This document shows, piece by piece, positions 54,600-64,000 of a stretch of 64,000 nt of DNA (position 1 is its first letter; every line of letters starts with the position of its first letter). Position numbers and translations under genes: made by a program. This stretch comes from Owenia fusiformis (lineage: Eukaryota > Annelida > Polychaeta > Sabellida > Oweniidae): assembly GCA_903813345.2 (NCBI GenBank), contig CAIIXF020000012.1:34236572-34300571 (forward strand). Reading direction: 5' to 3'. The notes under the pieces were generated by a model. That model searched no databases. It had not been told where the DNA came from and was given only the letters and a program-made list of their open reading frames with translations.

Positions 54600-54825
54600 T
54601 TGTTCAACATGAAACAATAATTTTTCCAGAGACTATAACTATTCCTTAAGAAACTATAAACTGTTTCACATGAAACTACAATTTTTCCACATGAAACTAC
54701 AATTGTTCCATATGAAAATACAATTGTTCCACATAAAACTACAATTGTTCCACATGAAACTATAATATTATTGCACATGAAACTGCAATTGTTCAACATG
54801 AAACTACAATTGTTCCACATCTACA
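54595..54825 (-). repeat. 22-bp minisatellite starting at the FkbM-like stop codon
   Basis: On the minus strand units read GGAACAATTGTAGTTTCATG with variants, about nine copies. The first copy supplies the last codons (VEQL) and the TAG stop of the FkbM-like gene. Later copies lie in its 3' flank. Confidence -1.
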
Positions 54826-55994
54826 GTTTCTGCACTTTCAGTTTCTTCAGCTATGTAAACACCATCCTCAGCTGACTCCTCTATATCTTCACTATTTACA
54901 TAGGAATCATCATTTACATCTTCCAATGCATCGTCAACCTCATTTACAACATGTTTGTGTGTCTTGGCTTTAGCAGGGTTAAGCTTCCAGTAAATATCAA
55001 CTTCTTTATTATACTGTTGCGGGGCCCAGATCTTCCATGTTTGGACAGGAAGCTGTGTATCGTCTAAAGTTCGAAATGGTTCATAACCACGGCTTGTGAA
55101 AAACTGTACAATGTTTTTTAAATCACATTTACCTTGGACTCGATTCCATTCAACATACCCCATCCATTCTCCTGGCCACTCCATGAATACATAGGCCAGG
55201 GAAACTGTATTGAACAACTCGGAAGCTTCCTCAAAAGCTTCACATTCGCAATTCTCAATATCAATCTTCATAACTCCCGCTTTAAAATCAACAACTTCCA
55301 AAAGATCGTCCACATATATAGTCTCAACTATTTCATGTTTTTTAATCTTTTCAGGGGAGATCTCATACTGGACTGTCTCTCTCACCTGGGTGCTCCCCAT
55401 GTTGCTATTCTTATTTTCAATAAATGATATATTTGTGCGTTTGTCATATATTGCATTCAACAGAACCGTGACATAACCTTCTAAGTTATTCATTCGAACT
55501 GATTTATGAAGCCGCAGGACATTGTCGTAATATGGCTCCACGGCGATGACCTTTCGCTTTAGTGATGCAGCTGGGATAGTGTGTGTACCTAAATTAGCGC
55601 CAAGATCGATGAATCCATATTCTTTGTTAGACCGAAGGATATCCAGAATCTTAAAAATGACATGCTGTTCCCATATTCCACGTTTTGCGAGCCATGCCGA
55701 TATGACATTGTCGCGATTCATTGTATAGACACAGATAGATGGCGACTCAGTGGTATTCATCAAGATACAAGGAAACCACTCGGAGCACTCGTTTGTGACA
55801 TCATACACATTACAATGTCTGTGCCCCTTTATTTCCTCAGATGGGGCGTCATCACAATGATACCCCTGTAGCGCCCTCTGGTTTGAAGTTTTTGAAGGCA
55901 CCTCGGATGTAATCATGACAATCGTGATAATGTTTGATAGAGAGCTTGCAACAAGTATTGCTCCAAGTGTTTTAAGGTGTCTTCTCTCAAACAT
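54804..55994 (-). CDS. FkbM-type methyltransferase-like protein, single exon
   Basis: A 396-residue intronless gene, ATG at 55994, TAG at 54804. Residues 9-28 form one hydrophobic segment after a short basic start, so it is probably a type II membrane protein of the Golgi or ER. The core is an FkbM-like SAM-dependent methyltransferase fold: FIDLGANLGTHTIPAA is the SAM-binding glycine loop, VIAVEP the acidic strand-2 motif, and VMKIDIENCECEAFEEAS the later conserved FkbM block. FkbM proteins O-methylate sugars or small molecules; the substrate here is unknown. The last 60 residues are acidic and low complexity. Lack of introns suggests a retrogene or an expanded invertebrate single-exon family. 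The promoter would lie at 55995-56300; I see no clear motif. Confidence -1.
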   Translation of the reverse strand: MFERRHLKTLGAILVASSLSNIITIVMITSEVPSKTSNQRALQGYHCDDAPSEEIKGHRHCNVYDVTNECSEWFPCILMNTTESPSICVYTMNRDNVISAWLAKRGIWEQHVIFKILDILRSNKEYGFIDLGANLGTHTIPAASLKRKVIAVEPYYDNVLRLHKSVRMNNLEGYVTVLLNAIYDKRTNISFIENKNSNMGSTQVRETVQYEISPEKIKKHEIVETIYVDDLLEVVDFKAGVMKIDIENCECEAFEEASELFNTVSLAYVFMEWPGEWMGYVEWNRVQGKCDLKNIVQFFTSRGYEPFRTLDDTQLPVQTWKIWAPQQYNKEVDIYWKLNPAKAKTHKHVVNEVDDALEDVNDDSYVNSEDIEESAEDGVYIAEETESAETVDVEQL

Positions 55995-57190
55995 GCTTTA
56001 AGTTTTCAATTATTTTGATATCATACAAGACTTCTTCTATGTAGTTTAAGCACTCTGAATTTCCCTTTTTTGCTCAATTCAAACTTTTTGTTTTTCAATT
56101 TTATTCTATTTTACAATGACTGTCATGTTTGATATCCAATCGAAATGCTTCTATTTGATATTCCTTTGTTTCGTAAAAAAAACTGTAATTTGGTTAAAAT
56201 CCTCTCAAAATTGTATCCATTTCCCATTTACCAAACAAGTTAATTTCAATAATATAATCCTAATAATATAATTGACGAGCTATCAGTACAATAATCACTC
56301 CTAGATTTTAAATGAGTACAATAATGAATAAAACTTTTTAAATGATGTGGACATGAGGTACATTCATTACCCTTGCAAAAAATGACAGACTGGAGGTGCT
56401 TATTTTAAAGATTTCATGCTACATTTAAATGATTCATGATTTTTTCAAGTTCCATAATTATTGTATCCACTATCATGTCTGTTTACTTTATTCCACCTTG
56501 GTAATCTTATACTCATATTTCAAAATTTCCACTCTTAAAACATGAGATGACTTAAAACAAGGCAATATTTTATTCTTGGGAAAATGGTCTATTTTTTACA
56601 TGTGGCAACTCATTAGGGTGAAAAATATTTAATTTTAAATCTTGACAAATAAACTTGATTAAATGGATTAGGTAGAAAGCTCATTTAAACCTACTACAAA
56701 CAATTGAAAATGGTTGACTGATATACCCCACGCTCTATATCTTTAGATTAATTCAGACCTGTATTATTTTTGTGAAATGTGGCAGTTTGAAAGCATTTGA
56801 ATAAATGAAATTCATAGTGTGATCTTGAAAAATTCTATGCCAAGCTGTACGTCCCAAATTGAGAGAAATTAGAAAAAACATATTTTTCAGAAATGAAATA
56901 CTGAAATGAAATACTACTCCCAGTAATCTTTAGTGCATTAGTAAAAGCTCTCAAAATATCCATGGATTCAAATATTTAATTTTTTAGGTGGGTTACATGA
57001 ACTGAATACTGTATTCACAATTTCAAAGGCAATTCAAAATTGTTAGCAAATGCCTTGATACATATAAATACTAATTGTATTGACTTTATCCACCTCTTAT
57101 ATAAGAGAGCTACAATTGTACATTGATTGGAAGTAAAACATAAGTTGGAATTTAAACTTATAAAAGTTCCATTCTTACATTGTCTTTATC
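55995..57190. other. Intergenic, no recognised feature
   Basis: AT-rich sequence upstream of the FkbM-like gene. I see no exon, tRNA or repeat of note. Confidence -1.
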
Positions 57191-57194
57191 ATAC

Positions 57195-58365
57195 AGTAAA
57201 ACCTGTCTAAGTGGAACACCTTTGGTACCTCTAAAAGTGTTCCATTAACAGAGATGTTCCACTTATATAGGTTCATTTAACATAAAGTCACTTGGTCTTG
57301 GGACTTTGAAGTGTTCTACCAACAAAGGAGGTGTTCTAATTATAGAGGTTCATTTAACATAAAGTCAGTTGGTCCTGGGACTCTGAAAAGTGTTCCATTA
57401 ACAGAGATGTTCCACTTATATAGGTTCATTTAACATAAAGTCAGTTGGTCTTGGGACTCTGAAGTGTTCCATTAACAGAGGTGTTCCACTTATATAGGTT
57501 CATTTAACATAAAGTCAGTTGGTCTTGGGACTCTGAAGTGTTCCATTAACAGAGGTGTTCCACTTATATAGGTTAATTTAACATAGAGTCAGTTGGTCTT
57601 GGGACTCTGAAGTGTTCTACCAACAGAGGTGTTCCACTTATATAGGTTCATTTAACATTAAGTCAGTTGGTCTTGGGACTCTGAAGTGTTCTACCAACAG
57701 AGGATGTGTTCTAATTATAGAGGTTTTACTGTACAAATGTCTTTTTTACATTTCTGTGGGAGTCAATGAGAAATTACAAAATTCAGATTAAGAGTGTTCA
57801 AAATGAGAAATGTTCAGAGTGGGAGTTGTTCATAGTGAGAGGTGTTCACATTGAGAGGTGTTCATAGTGAGAGGTGTTCACATTGAGAGGTGTTCACAGT
57901 GGGAGGTGTTCAAAGTGAGAGGTGTTCATAGTGAGAGGTGTTCACAGTGAGAGGTGTTTACAGTGGGAGGTGTTCACAGTGAGAGGTGTTCAGAGTGGGA
58001 GTTGTTCACAGTGAGAGGTGTTCACAGTGAGAGGTGTTCAGAGTGGGAGGTGTTCAGAGTGGGAGTTGTTCACAGTGAGAGGTGTTCAGAGTGGGAGTTG
58101 TTCACAGTGAGAGGTGTTCACAGTGAGAGGTGTTCACAGTGAGAGGTGTTCACAGTGAGAGGTGTTTACAGTGGGAGGTGTTCACAGTGAGAGGTGTTCA
58201 CAGTGAGAGGTGTTCACAGTGAGAGGTGTTCACAGTGGGAGTTGTTCACAGTGAGAGGTGTTCACAGTGAGAGGTGTTCACAGTGGGAGGTGTTCAAAGT
58301 GAGAGGTGTTCACAGTGGGAGGTGTTCAAATTAGAGAATTGTACAGATATACAGGTTTTACTGTA
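57195..58365. mobile_element. Composite element with ACAGTAAAACCT ends and two internal arrays
   Basis: The left end TACAGTAAAACCTGTCTAAG and the right end CAGGTTTTACTGTA are inverted repeats; a further GAGGTTTTACTGTA lies at about 57720. Inside are about seven copies of a 74-bp unit (57240-57720) with GTGTTCCACTTATATAGG and TCAGTTGGTCTTGGGACTCT, then about 34 copies of a 16-bp unit (57790-58330), GTGTTCACAGTGAGAG. It looks like a non-autonomous DNA transposon swollen by internal tandem growth. Confidence -1.
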
Positions 58366-58454
58366 ATGGGGCCTAACATATTCAATTCCACCAAAAGATC
58401 ACAGAAAAGAAGTTATATCATTATATGTTTTATTGAACAAGAGTTCATGTCCAG

Positions 58455-58670
58455 TGCAGGCCGATAACTTGGAGGGGGGTTGAAGGTTTAGAGTGAGACC
58501 CCTCTGACCTAAAATTCTTTCAAAATCATACAGTTTTTCACAATTTTTAGCACTTTTCAAGTGATTTTGGTCATTTCTGGGTCAAAGTTGTCAAAAGTGA
58601 ACCACCCTGGAATTTTTCATGATGTGAACCCCCGTCCCGTCCCCTTGGTAACTGGCCTGCAGTGTCTGTT
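58455..58670. mobile_element. GTAGCCAGG-type TIR element, copy 3
   Basis: CAGTGCAGGCCGATAACTTGG and its inverse CCTTGGTAACTGGCCTGCAGTG bound a 200-bp unit with inner CAAGTGATTTTGGTCATTTC. Related to 5878-6082. Confidence -1.
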
Positions 58671-58868
58671 CATCATGAGTAAAATGCAGTGTTTATCATG
58701 GAAAATGCCTTTCTTGCTTATCTATAACATGATAATCTTGGATATATATCACTTAATCAAGGCACACTTATATCAATAATGAATATTCATTTATTTCATT
58801 ATAAAAATTTTAAAGGATTCAATTTTTGTCAAACTTTTTTTGGAATAAATCACTTTTTCCAGAGTGTC

Positions 58869-61800
58869 CTATGCTCTAGCTTGCTTACGAAGGAAGTATC
58901 TCTGTCGGGCGGCCTCTATCTCCGCATCTGTGGTCTTCCTTGCATATTTCTCCCTCATGGTCATAGGCTTTTTGGGCTTGGGCTGAGTATTCTCCTTATT
59001 TTGGATGGATTCGATAACCTTAGGAGATTCATCACCATTGGAGTCACTGCCATGTTCACTTTTCGTAGTTGAGATTTTATTTTCATTGTTTTTATGTTTC
59101 TTTAATGATTTCGATTGTTTTCGGTGTTTTGATTTATCAGAGTCATCGTCACTATCAGATTCACTACTTGATGGTTTCCGTTTGTTTTTCCTTTTACGCA
59201 CTCCATTTTTTATATTATGAGGGTCTTTATCATTGGTCTCTTCTTTGGCTTCATTGTCACTTTCGCTGTCATCCTTATCAAGGTCTTCCATTTCTTTTCT
59301 TGTGATGTCACCTTGATTTGTGTCATCGTCACTGTCACTCTGTTTGTCTCCAATACTGTTTGTGCTGCTATGACGACGGGATCTGTACTTGCGCTTTTCA
59401 CCATCACGTTTGTCAAGTCTTCTATTAGAAAACATTGCATCTCTGGAACAGAAAAATGAATTAAACTTACATTTTCTAATTAGAAAAACTGCAACTCCAC
59501 TAATAAAGGTTCTATGCCCATAAGACATTAGCCTATGCCCATAAGACATTAGCCTATGTCCATAAGACATAAGCCTATGCCCATAAGACATTAGCCTATG
59601 CCCATAAGACATTAGCCTATGCCCATAATACATTAGCCTATGCCCATAAGACATTAGCCTATGCCCATAAGACATTAGCCTATGCCCATAAGACATTAGC
59701 CTATGCCCATAAGACATTAGCCTATAAAATAAATTTGAACAAAATCTAACATAAGACATTTGAGTTATCATCATCAAATTTCATACAAAAAATGGCAGCC
59801 ATTTTGAAATCATTTCCAAAGTTCACTGGAAATCATCACTATGACGTATGGACTATGGTGGAATATGATGTATGCTGTAAAAGGGTGTACATATAATTGT
59901 ATTGTCTATCTTTGTTCATAGTCCATCAACAAAAATATTCCATTCAATTTTTTGAGAGTAGTGCAGCACATGGGAGCAAAACATCTTCAAAAACAATTCA
60001 TTGTCTTAATACCTTTGTTTCTCTGGCTTCTCTACAGTTTCTGTTCCTTCATCTTCATTGTCATCTATTTTCTCCTTCTTAATAGGTGGGTCATCATCAA
60101 TTTTCTCTTTCTTGATTGTTGGTTCGTCATCAGTGGTGGTACGATAGAGATTGTGATAAAAGGCATTCAGGTTTCCTTGCCTTGTCACATCGAGGATATC
60201 TGTCAATACGAGTAAAATATTAAACAGGATATCGAAATATAATTGAGTATAAAATGTGTGAGTGCAAAATAACCAAGCATTAACTGAGTAAGAAAATAGT
60301 TCAGTTTAACAAGATATTCCTAATTAAACAATATATAACAAGGCATTTACGTGCAAAATGTCACCACCTGCCATTTGTTACAGATGCTGAACACTGTAAC
60401 ACTATAACAATATCAGTCATGATCAGTGGTGACATAAAAATCAGTTTAAAAAGAGAGAGCAAAATGTAGAAGTCATTCTGAAGAATGAATCCATTTGGCC
60501 TTGGGATGAGAACACTAATATGTTAAATGTTCAGTGATTATGTCAATTATATCGAAAAAATGTTGATATTTGACACAATTGATTACCTTCCATCTGCGCC
60601 TCTTGTCGTTCTTTTTCCTCAGCCGCAGCTATCTCTTCCATTTTCTTCTTGTATGCTGATGTCACAAATGATTCTTTATCTGCAAATTTGTCACCCTCTT
60701 CCTCACGCTCCTTTTGCACGGTTCGTTCTACACGACGTTCATATTCTTTCTTACGTAACTCTGCAGATTTTAGGAGGTTGTGGATGTATTTTGGCTGAAA
60801 TATTGAAAATATTGCTTGACGTTCCGTTTATTTTATGTCTTTTCATCCAGTGTAATAATGTGATCATGTGACTTGGTCACGACATTCTTTCTTACACAAC
60901 TCTTTTAGGAGGATTTTAGGAGGTTGTGGATGTATTTTGGCTGGAATATTGAAAACGCATTGATTGTGTTCCATTTAGTTTATGATATGTCTTTTCATCC
61001 AGTGTAATTATGTGATCATGTGACTTTGTCACAACATTTGGCAAACTGTTGACAGAGAGATGAATGAATGATTAAAAAAAACACAAAAAACTTAACATAT
61101 ACCCAATAGCTTTAAAGGATTTATGTTCAAATGTTAAAATTTGTTTAAGAAGGATGTTCACTTTGCTAGGGGAGAGTCAGGGGTAGGGTTAACCAAGGGA
61201 TTTTTGTTCAAAATCAAAATATTTCTTTGGTTAACCCCACATTTTAGAAAATCTAGATAGGTAGCTGTCAGTTTATAATAATGGAATGTTTGCTCGAGGT
61301 ACTGGGAACGTGATGACCATATTGGCTGGTTAGGAAACACGACAAAATGTTCACACAACCAAATAAAATACTCTAAGCGTTTCCTCTGATAGTTCATATG
61401 ATGATTTCATTTTATTATTGTGAAGAATGTAAATTATAAAATAGGATTTATTTGTACTGATGCCCTATTCAGGCCAAAACGTACATCCAACAATAAAATA
61501 AACATTTCACTTGATTATGGAATAAAACAAGTGAAAGGCTAATTAACATTTTTTGTTGGGTTGTTAAGTCATGATAAAATGAACTTTTTTCCACTTTAAC
61601 ATTTTCAGAGATATCCGCTAGTCCCCACTCCCACTTATATTCATTTCGTAAGTATATTTTGACATACCTTGTTATCATCACTGGTTTTCTTCAGTCCAAC
61701 CTTGGCTTGTTTCTTAGCTTGCATGTCATCATATAAGCTGTCATATTCATAAACACTCGCATCCTCATTCAGAGCTTTCTCTATGGCCAACTTTGTCTAC

Positions 61801-63268
61801 AAATAATATAATCAAAACAATAGATTATAACAAGGCATTAAGATACAAAATGTCACCACCACTTTTTACAGATGCTGAACACCAATTGCCGAATGCCAAA
61901 CAACAAACGACAAACACCATCTTCTGGCGGTGACACAAAAAGCATATTAATTATGTTTGTTTAATCTTGGGGGATCCAATCTTGGTTCCAAAATTGTTAT
62001 TTCTTATTTTGAATCACCCAAGCCCACAGGTCAAAATTCAACCAGTAGTTCTAAATTTTCTCTTACGTGGTGTGTGTAGTGTGCACAAGGATTACTTGAA
62101 TGATATCCATTGTGAGACAAGTGGCTATTACTGTAAATCAAAGGAGGATTAGCTCCCAGAATGCAATATCGATATTCTTGCGAGTGTTGCTCTTATTTCC
62201 AAACTAAACAATTCAAAACACGTAAGAAGTGATCAAGATATTAATTCAAATCTTTTGGATCGCTGAATATGAATTTAGAGTCAGTTATAATAACAGAAAA
62301 TAAGGACATTTCAATGTTGTCATCGATCAAGGTCAAGGTCGAATATTGAGTTGAGACCCTGGGAATGTTGTATATGGGCTATTAACAAAGTGACTATAAT
62401 TCTGTCAAATAATGTCATACAAGGTTAAACTTCCCATAGTAATGTGAGAATTAAAACTTTCTAATGGTATATGATATATGATTCATAAAATGGTATATGA
62501 TACATTGTGTCCATAAGTAGATTCTGCCGTAAGGTTATTGATGTTTTGGGTGTCTTGAATTGAATTTAAGACATTCAGCGATTAAACTAAAAGTGATTGA
62601 TAAGCCCAGATGGGCTGGGTTCATTTATTTAAAATTACCACTTTAAAGAATTTGCCCAACTGTTTTTATCTTATATTGACTTACAGTTTTTTTTACTTTA
62701 GCTTTGGCGGCCTCGTCCAAGAGTTTCTTGTTAAGTTCCTTGGTGGCATCCTAAAAGAGAAAATACACATAAGACAACATTTTCTCATATGACTAGCCAA
62801 GATACAGCCATCTTTACCCAATGCAAGATATTGATTTCAATTAATTTTTCCTTTTTCCTTTTCATTTATATAGCCTGTCAGGGCTTTCACCAGGAAATTT
62901 TTAGGGTGTGGCGCTAACATCTTCAGAATAATTGTTCGATCGTGATAAATCGTATTTATGTTGTGTTTTTTCCTTTTTGCATGCTATTATTGTAGATTCA
63001 GTCAAGTTTAGACTGTGGAAACAGTCATGATTTGCCAAAAGGGTGTGGAGTGAGCTAAATAGAGTGTGGTGCTGCACCACAGTCTAAAAGCCTGGTGAGA
63101 GCCCTGCCTGTTGTGAGAAATTCTTCTGAGACCCCTGCATTATGAATCCTAAGCCAATCGCTAATATTATATAAACGTACCTCTTCATCACTGTCATCTC
63201 CAAATACGGAAGGTTTCTTCACTAGCAAGGCTTTAGCAGCCGCCTTCTTATTCAGCTGGAGCCCATAC
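58869..63268 (-). CDS. NSRP1: Nuclear speckle splicing regulatory protein 1-like (5' end not found)
   Basis: NSRP1 is a nuclear speckle protein that modulates alternative splicing. Exons in transcript order: 63268-63181, 62750-62685, 61796-61668, 60794-60587, 60199-60013, 59442-58869 (TAG at 58869). Phases agree and give 416 residues. Matches to vertebrate NSRP1: YGLQLNKK then KPSVFGDDSDEE near the start, EDASVYEYDSLYDDMQ, PKYIHNLLKSAELRKKE, DKESFVTSAYKKKMEE, and RQRYFLRKQARA at the end. The long Arg/Ser-rich middle of the human protein is replaced by a shorter Ser/Asp/Lys-rich part. The few N-terminal residues before YGLQL should be in an exon above 63600 or outside the window. Exons 63268 and 60794 have tandemly duplicated acceptors. 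Confidence -1.
59512..59730 (-). repeat. 21-bp minisatellite in the last NSRP1 intron
   Basis: About ten copies of CCTATGCCCATAAGACATTAG. It is not at the splice border (acceptor at 59443 is about 70 bp away). A minus-strand frame joins it to the last exon as HRLMSYG repeats, but the real splice acceptor TTCCAG at 59443 argues that this is intron. Confidence -1.
60338..60442. mobile_element. TGTCACCACC-family MITE, copy 7
   Basis: AACAAGGCATTTACGTGCAA, TGTCACCACCTGCC at left and AGTGGTGACATAAAAA at right: a good full-length copy in an NSRP1 intron. Confidence -1.
60770..60980 (-). repeat. Duplicated acceptor and start of NSRP1 exon 60794-60587
   Basis: The plus-strand block TTTTAGGAGGTTGTGGATGT, ATTTTGGCTG and its intronic flank with CTTTTCATCCAGTGTAAT and TGTGATCATGTGACTT occur twice, about 135 bp apart. 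The second copy (about 60905-61030) repeats the acceptor and the codons for PKYIHNLLK. Confidence -1.
61828..61938. mobile_element. TGTCACCACC-family MITE, copy 8
   Basis: AACAAGGCATTAAGATACAA, TGTCACCACC, TTACAGATGCTGAACACC at left; GGCGGTGACACAAAAA at right. It lies directly after (in transcript sense, before) NSRP1 exon 61796. Confidence -1.
62150..62375. repeat. Dispersed repeat related to CIT intron 35
   Basis: CTCCCAGAATGCAATATCGA, TATTC and later GAGTCAGTTATAATAACAGA, GGACATTTCAATG parallel the copy at 44660-45440, without the tRNA-like insert. Confidence -1.
62878..63106. mobile_element. TIR element with CAGGGCTTTCACCAGG ends
   Basis: CAGGGCTTTCACCAGG and CCTGGTGAGAGCCCTG bound 229 bp. 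GGGTGTGG occurs on both sides of the centre. Non-coding, in NSRP1 intron. Confidence -1.
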
Positions 63269-63600
63269 CTGAAGATATAGAGAGCAATTACAATTTTTGC
63301 CATTTACTAGTGGGGGACAAGAAGGAAGAATCACCTGCCGCCTTCTTATTCAGCTGGAGCCCATACCTGAAGATATAGAGAGCAATTACAATTTTTGCCA
63401 TTTACTAGTGGGGGACGAGAAGGAAGAATCACCTGCCGCCTTCTTATTCAGCTGGAGCCCATACTTGAAGATATAGAGAGCAATTACAATTTTTGCCATT
63501 TACTAGGGGTGGACGAGAATTAAGGAAGAATCACCTAGCTGCCTTCTTATTCAGCTGGAGCCCATACCTGAAGATATAAAAGAGCAATGCATCATTCGGT
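63240..63600 (-). repeat. Four copies of the NSRP1 exon (YGLQLNKK) acceptor region
   Basis: Minus-strand acceptors lie at about 63269, 63367, 63465 and 63568, each followed by TATGGGCTCCAGCTGAATAA and GAAGGC. Only the 63268 copy runs into the full exon. The other three diverge after about 32 nt, at GCGGCAGGTGATTC or GCAGCTAGGTGATTC, so each has AG before and GT after a possible 32-33-nt microexon. Confidence -1.
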
Positions 63601-64000
63601 CATATTACAATTTGTGCCAGCTACTGAACTGGTGGAGTAGTATGAATCACCCAGCTACCAGGTACTAGACTTCTTTCTGATGTCTGGGATTTTGTGTGAT
63701 AAGGGTACCATATCAGCCCCTTTAAATGTCTGAAACAAAAATGGTGGTCACGAAAAGGAAAATAGATTGCTTTTCAAATCAGTTTTTTTTATTTCTAAAT
63801 TTTACTTGTAGATCACTTGTAGATCATTTAAACCAATATTTTGGGCTTTTTTCTGAAAAATAAAAAATATTCTGTTCAGTGATCTTTCCGAAAGGTTAAC
63901 TTTTAATATTTTTCAGTCACAATTTCAGTGGCTGAAAAAGCTTTTCATGATGTTTAGGGGAGACCATAACTATTGCAACCGTGTATCAATAAATAAGCTT
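63600..64000. other. Right edge
   Basis: No exon confidently seen. The NSRP1 start codon exon could lie here but no ATG plus donor matching the family start was found. A partial CAGTGATCTTTCCGAAAGG near 63878 recalls the CAGTGATCTCCCCAG family. Confidence -1.

Larger units (their letters stand above)
52302..54800. other. CIT 3' flank and convergent intergenic region
   Basis: The first part should contain the CIT 3' UTR. I could not pick a single convincing polyadenylation site. It holds an inverted repeat (53028-53099), a 21-bp array (53450-53710), a TIR element (54359-54599) and the minisatellite at the FkbM-like gene end. CIT and the FkbM-like gene are convergent. Confidence -1.

Noticed and set aside
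59443-59777. N-terminal extension of the NSRP1 last exon with HRLMSYG repeats
   Set aside because: The 21-bp array is intronic: a good acceptor (TTCCAG) at 59443 joins in phase to the upstream exon at 60013, and the family has no such repeat.

Overview
This is a eukaryotic (animal) window. It is AT-rich, with many short exons bounded by GT..AG introns, tRNA genes with internal promoters, one LINE and many short inverted-repeat elements. All intron-containing genes were rebuilt by hand from splice sites, reading phase and protein similarity recalled from known families. The species cannot be fixed from the sequence. Protein similarity and repeat style suit an invertebrate bilaterian (invertebrate deuterostome or lophotrochozoan).

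Layout. 1-16853 (minus): 5' part of a BICD-family-like dynein adaptor gene (BICDL1-like, 8 exons seen, running off the left edge). Its large first intron holds a 145-bp tandem repeat and a nearly intact non-LTR retrotransposon (about 8500-15210, plus strand). 16854-21930: a 5-kb divergent intergenic region with a 785-bp inverted-repeat transposon, a large palindrome and a broken RecQ-like helicase fragment. 21931-52301 (plus): a complete citron Rho-interacting kinase gene (CIT). I trace 42 coding exons totalling 6870 nt, which is exactly 2290 codons, with kinase, coiled coil, C1, PH and CNH domains and a basic tail. Eight tandem tRNA-His(GTG) genes lie antisense in its intron 6. 54804-55994 (minus): a single-exon, membrane-anchored FkbM-type methyltransferase-like gene. 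58869-63268 (minus): NSRP1-like nuclear speckle splicing regulator, 6 exons, first coding exon not identified.

BICDL1 and CIT sit head to head, which from memory is also their arrangement in human, so the pair looks like ancient microsynteny. The proteins suit cytokinesis (citron), dynein cargo transport (BICDL1) and splicing (NSRP1); no common pathway is implied.

The most unusual signal is a recurring one. Many tandem arrays in CIT and NSRP1 start at or run across exon/intron junctions, so each unit carries a copy of a real 5' or 3' splice site, sometimes with exon sequence. Examples are a 41-bp unit repeated about 27 times at the exon encoding the kinase catalytic loop, an approximately 26-31-bp unit at exon 6, and a 118-bp unit with acceptor plus exon repeated 7 times at exon 25. 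The result is runs of decoy splice sites. Whether this reflects a mechanism or chance local duplication cannot be decided from this window.
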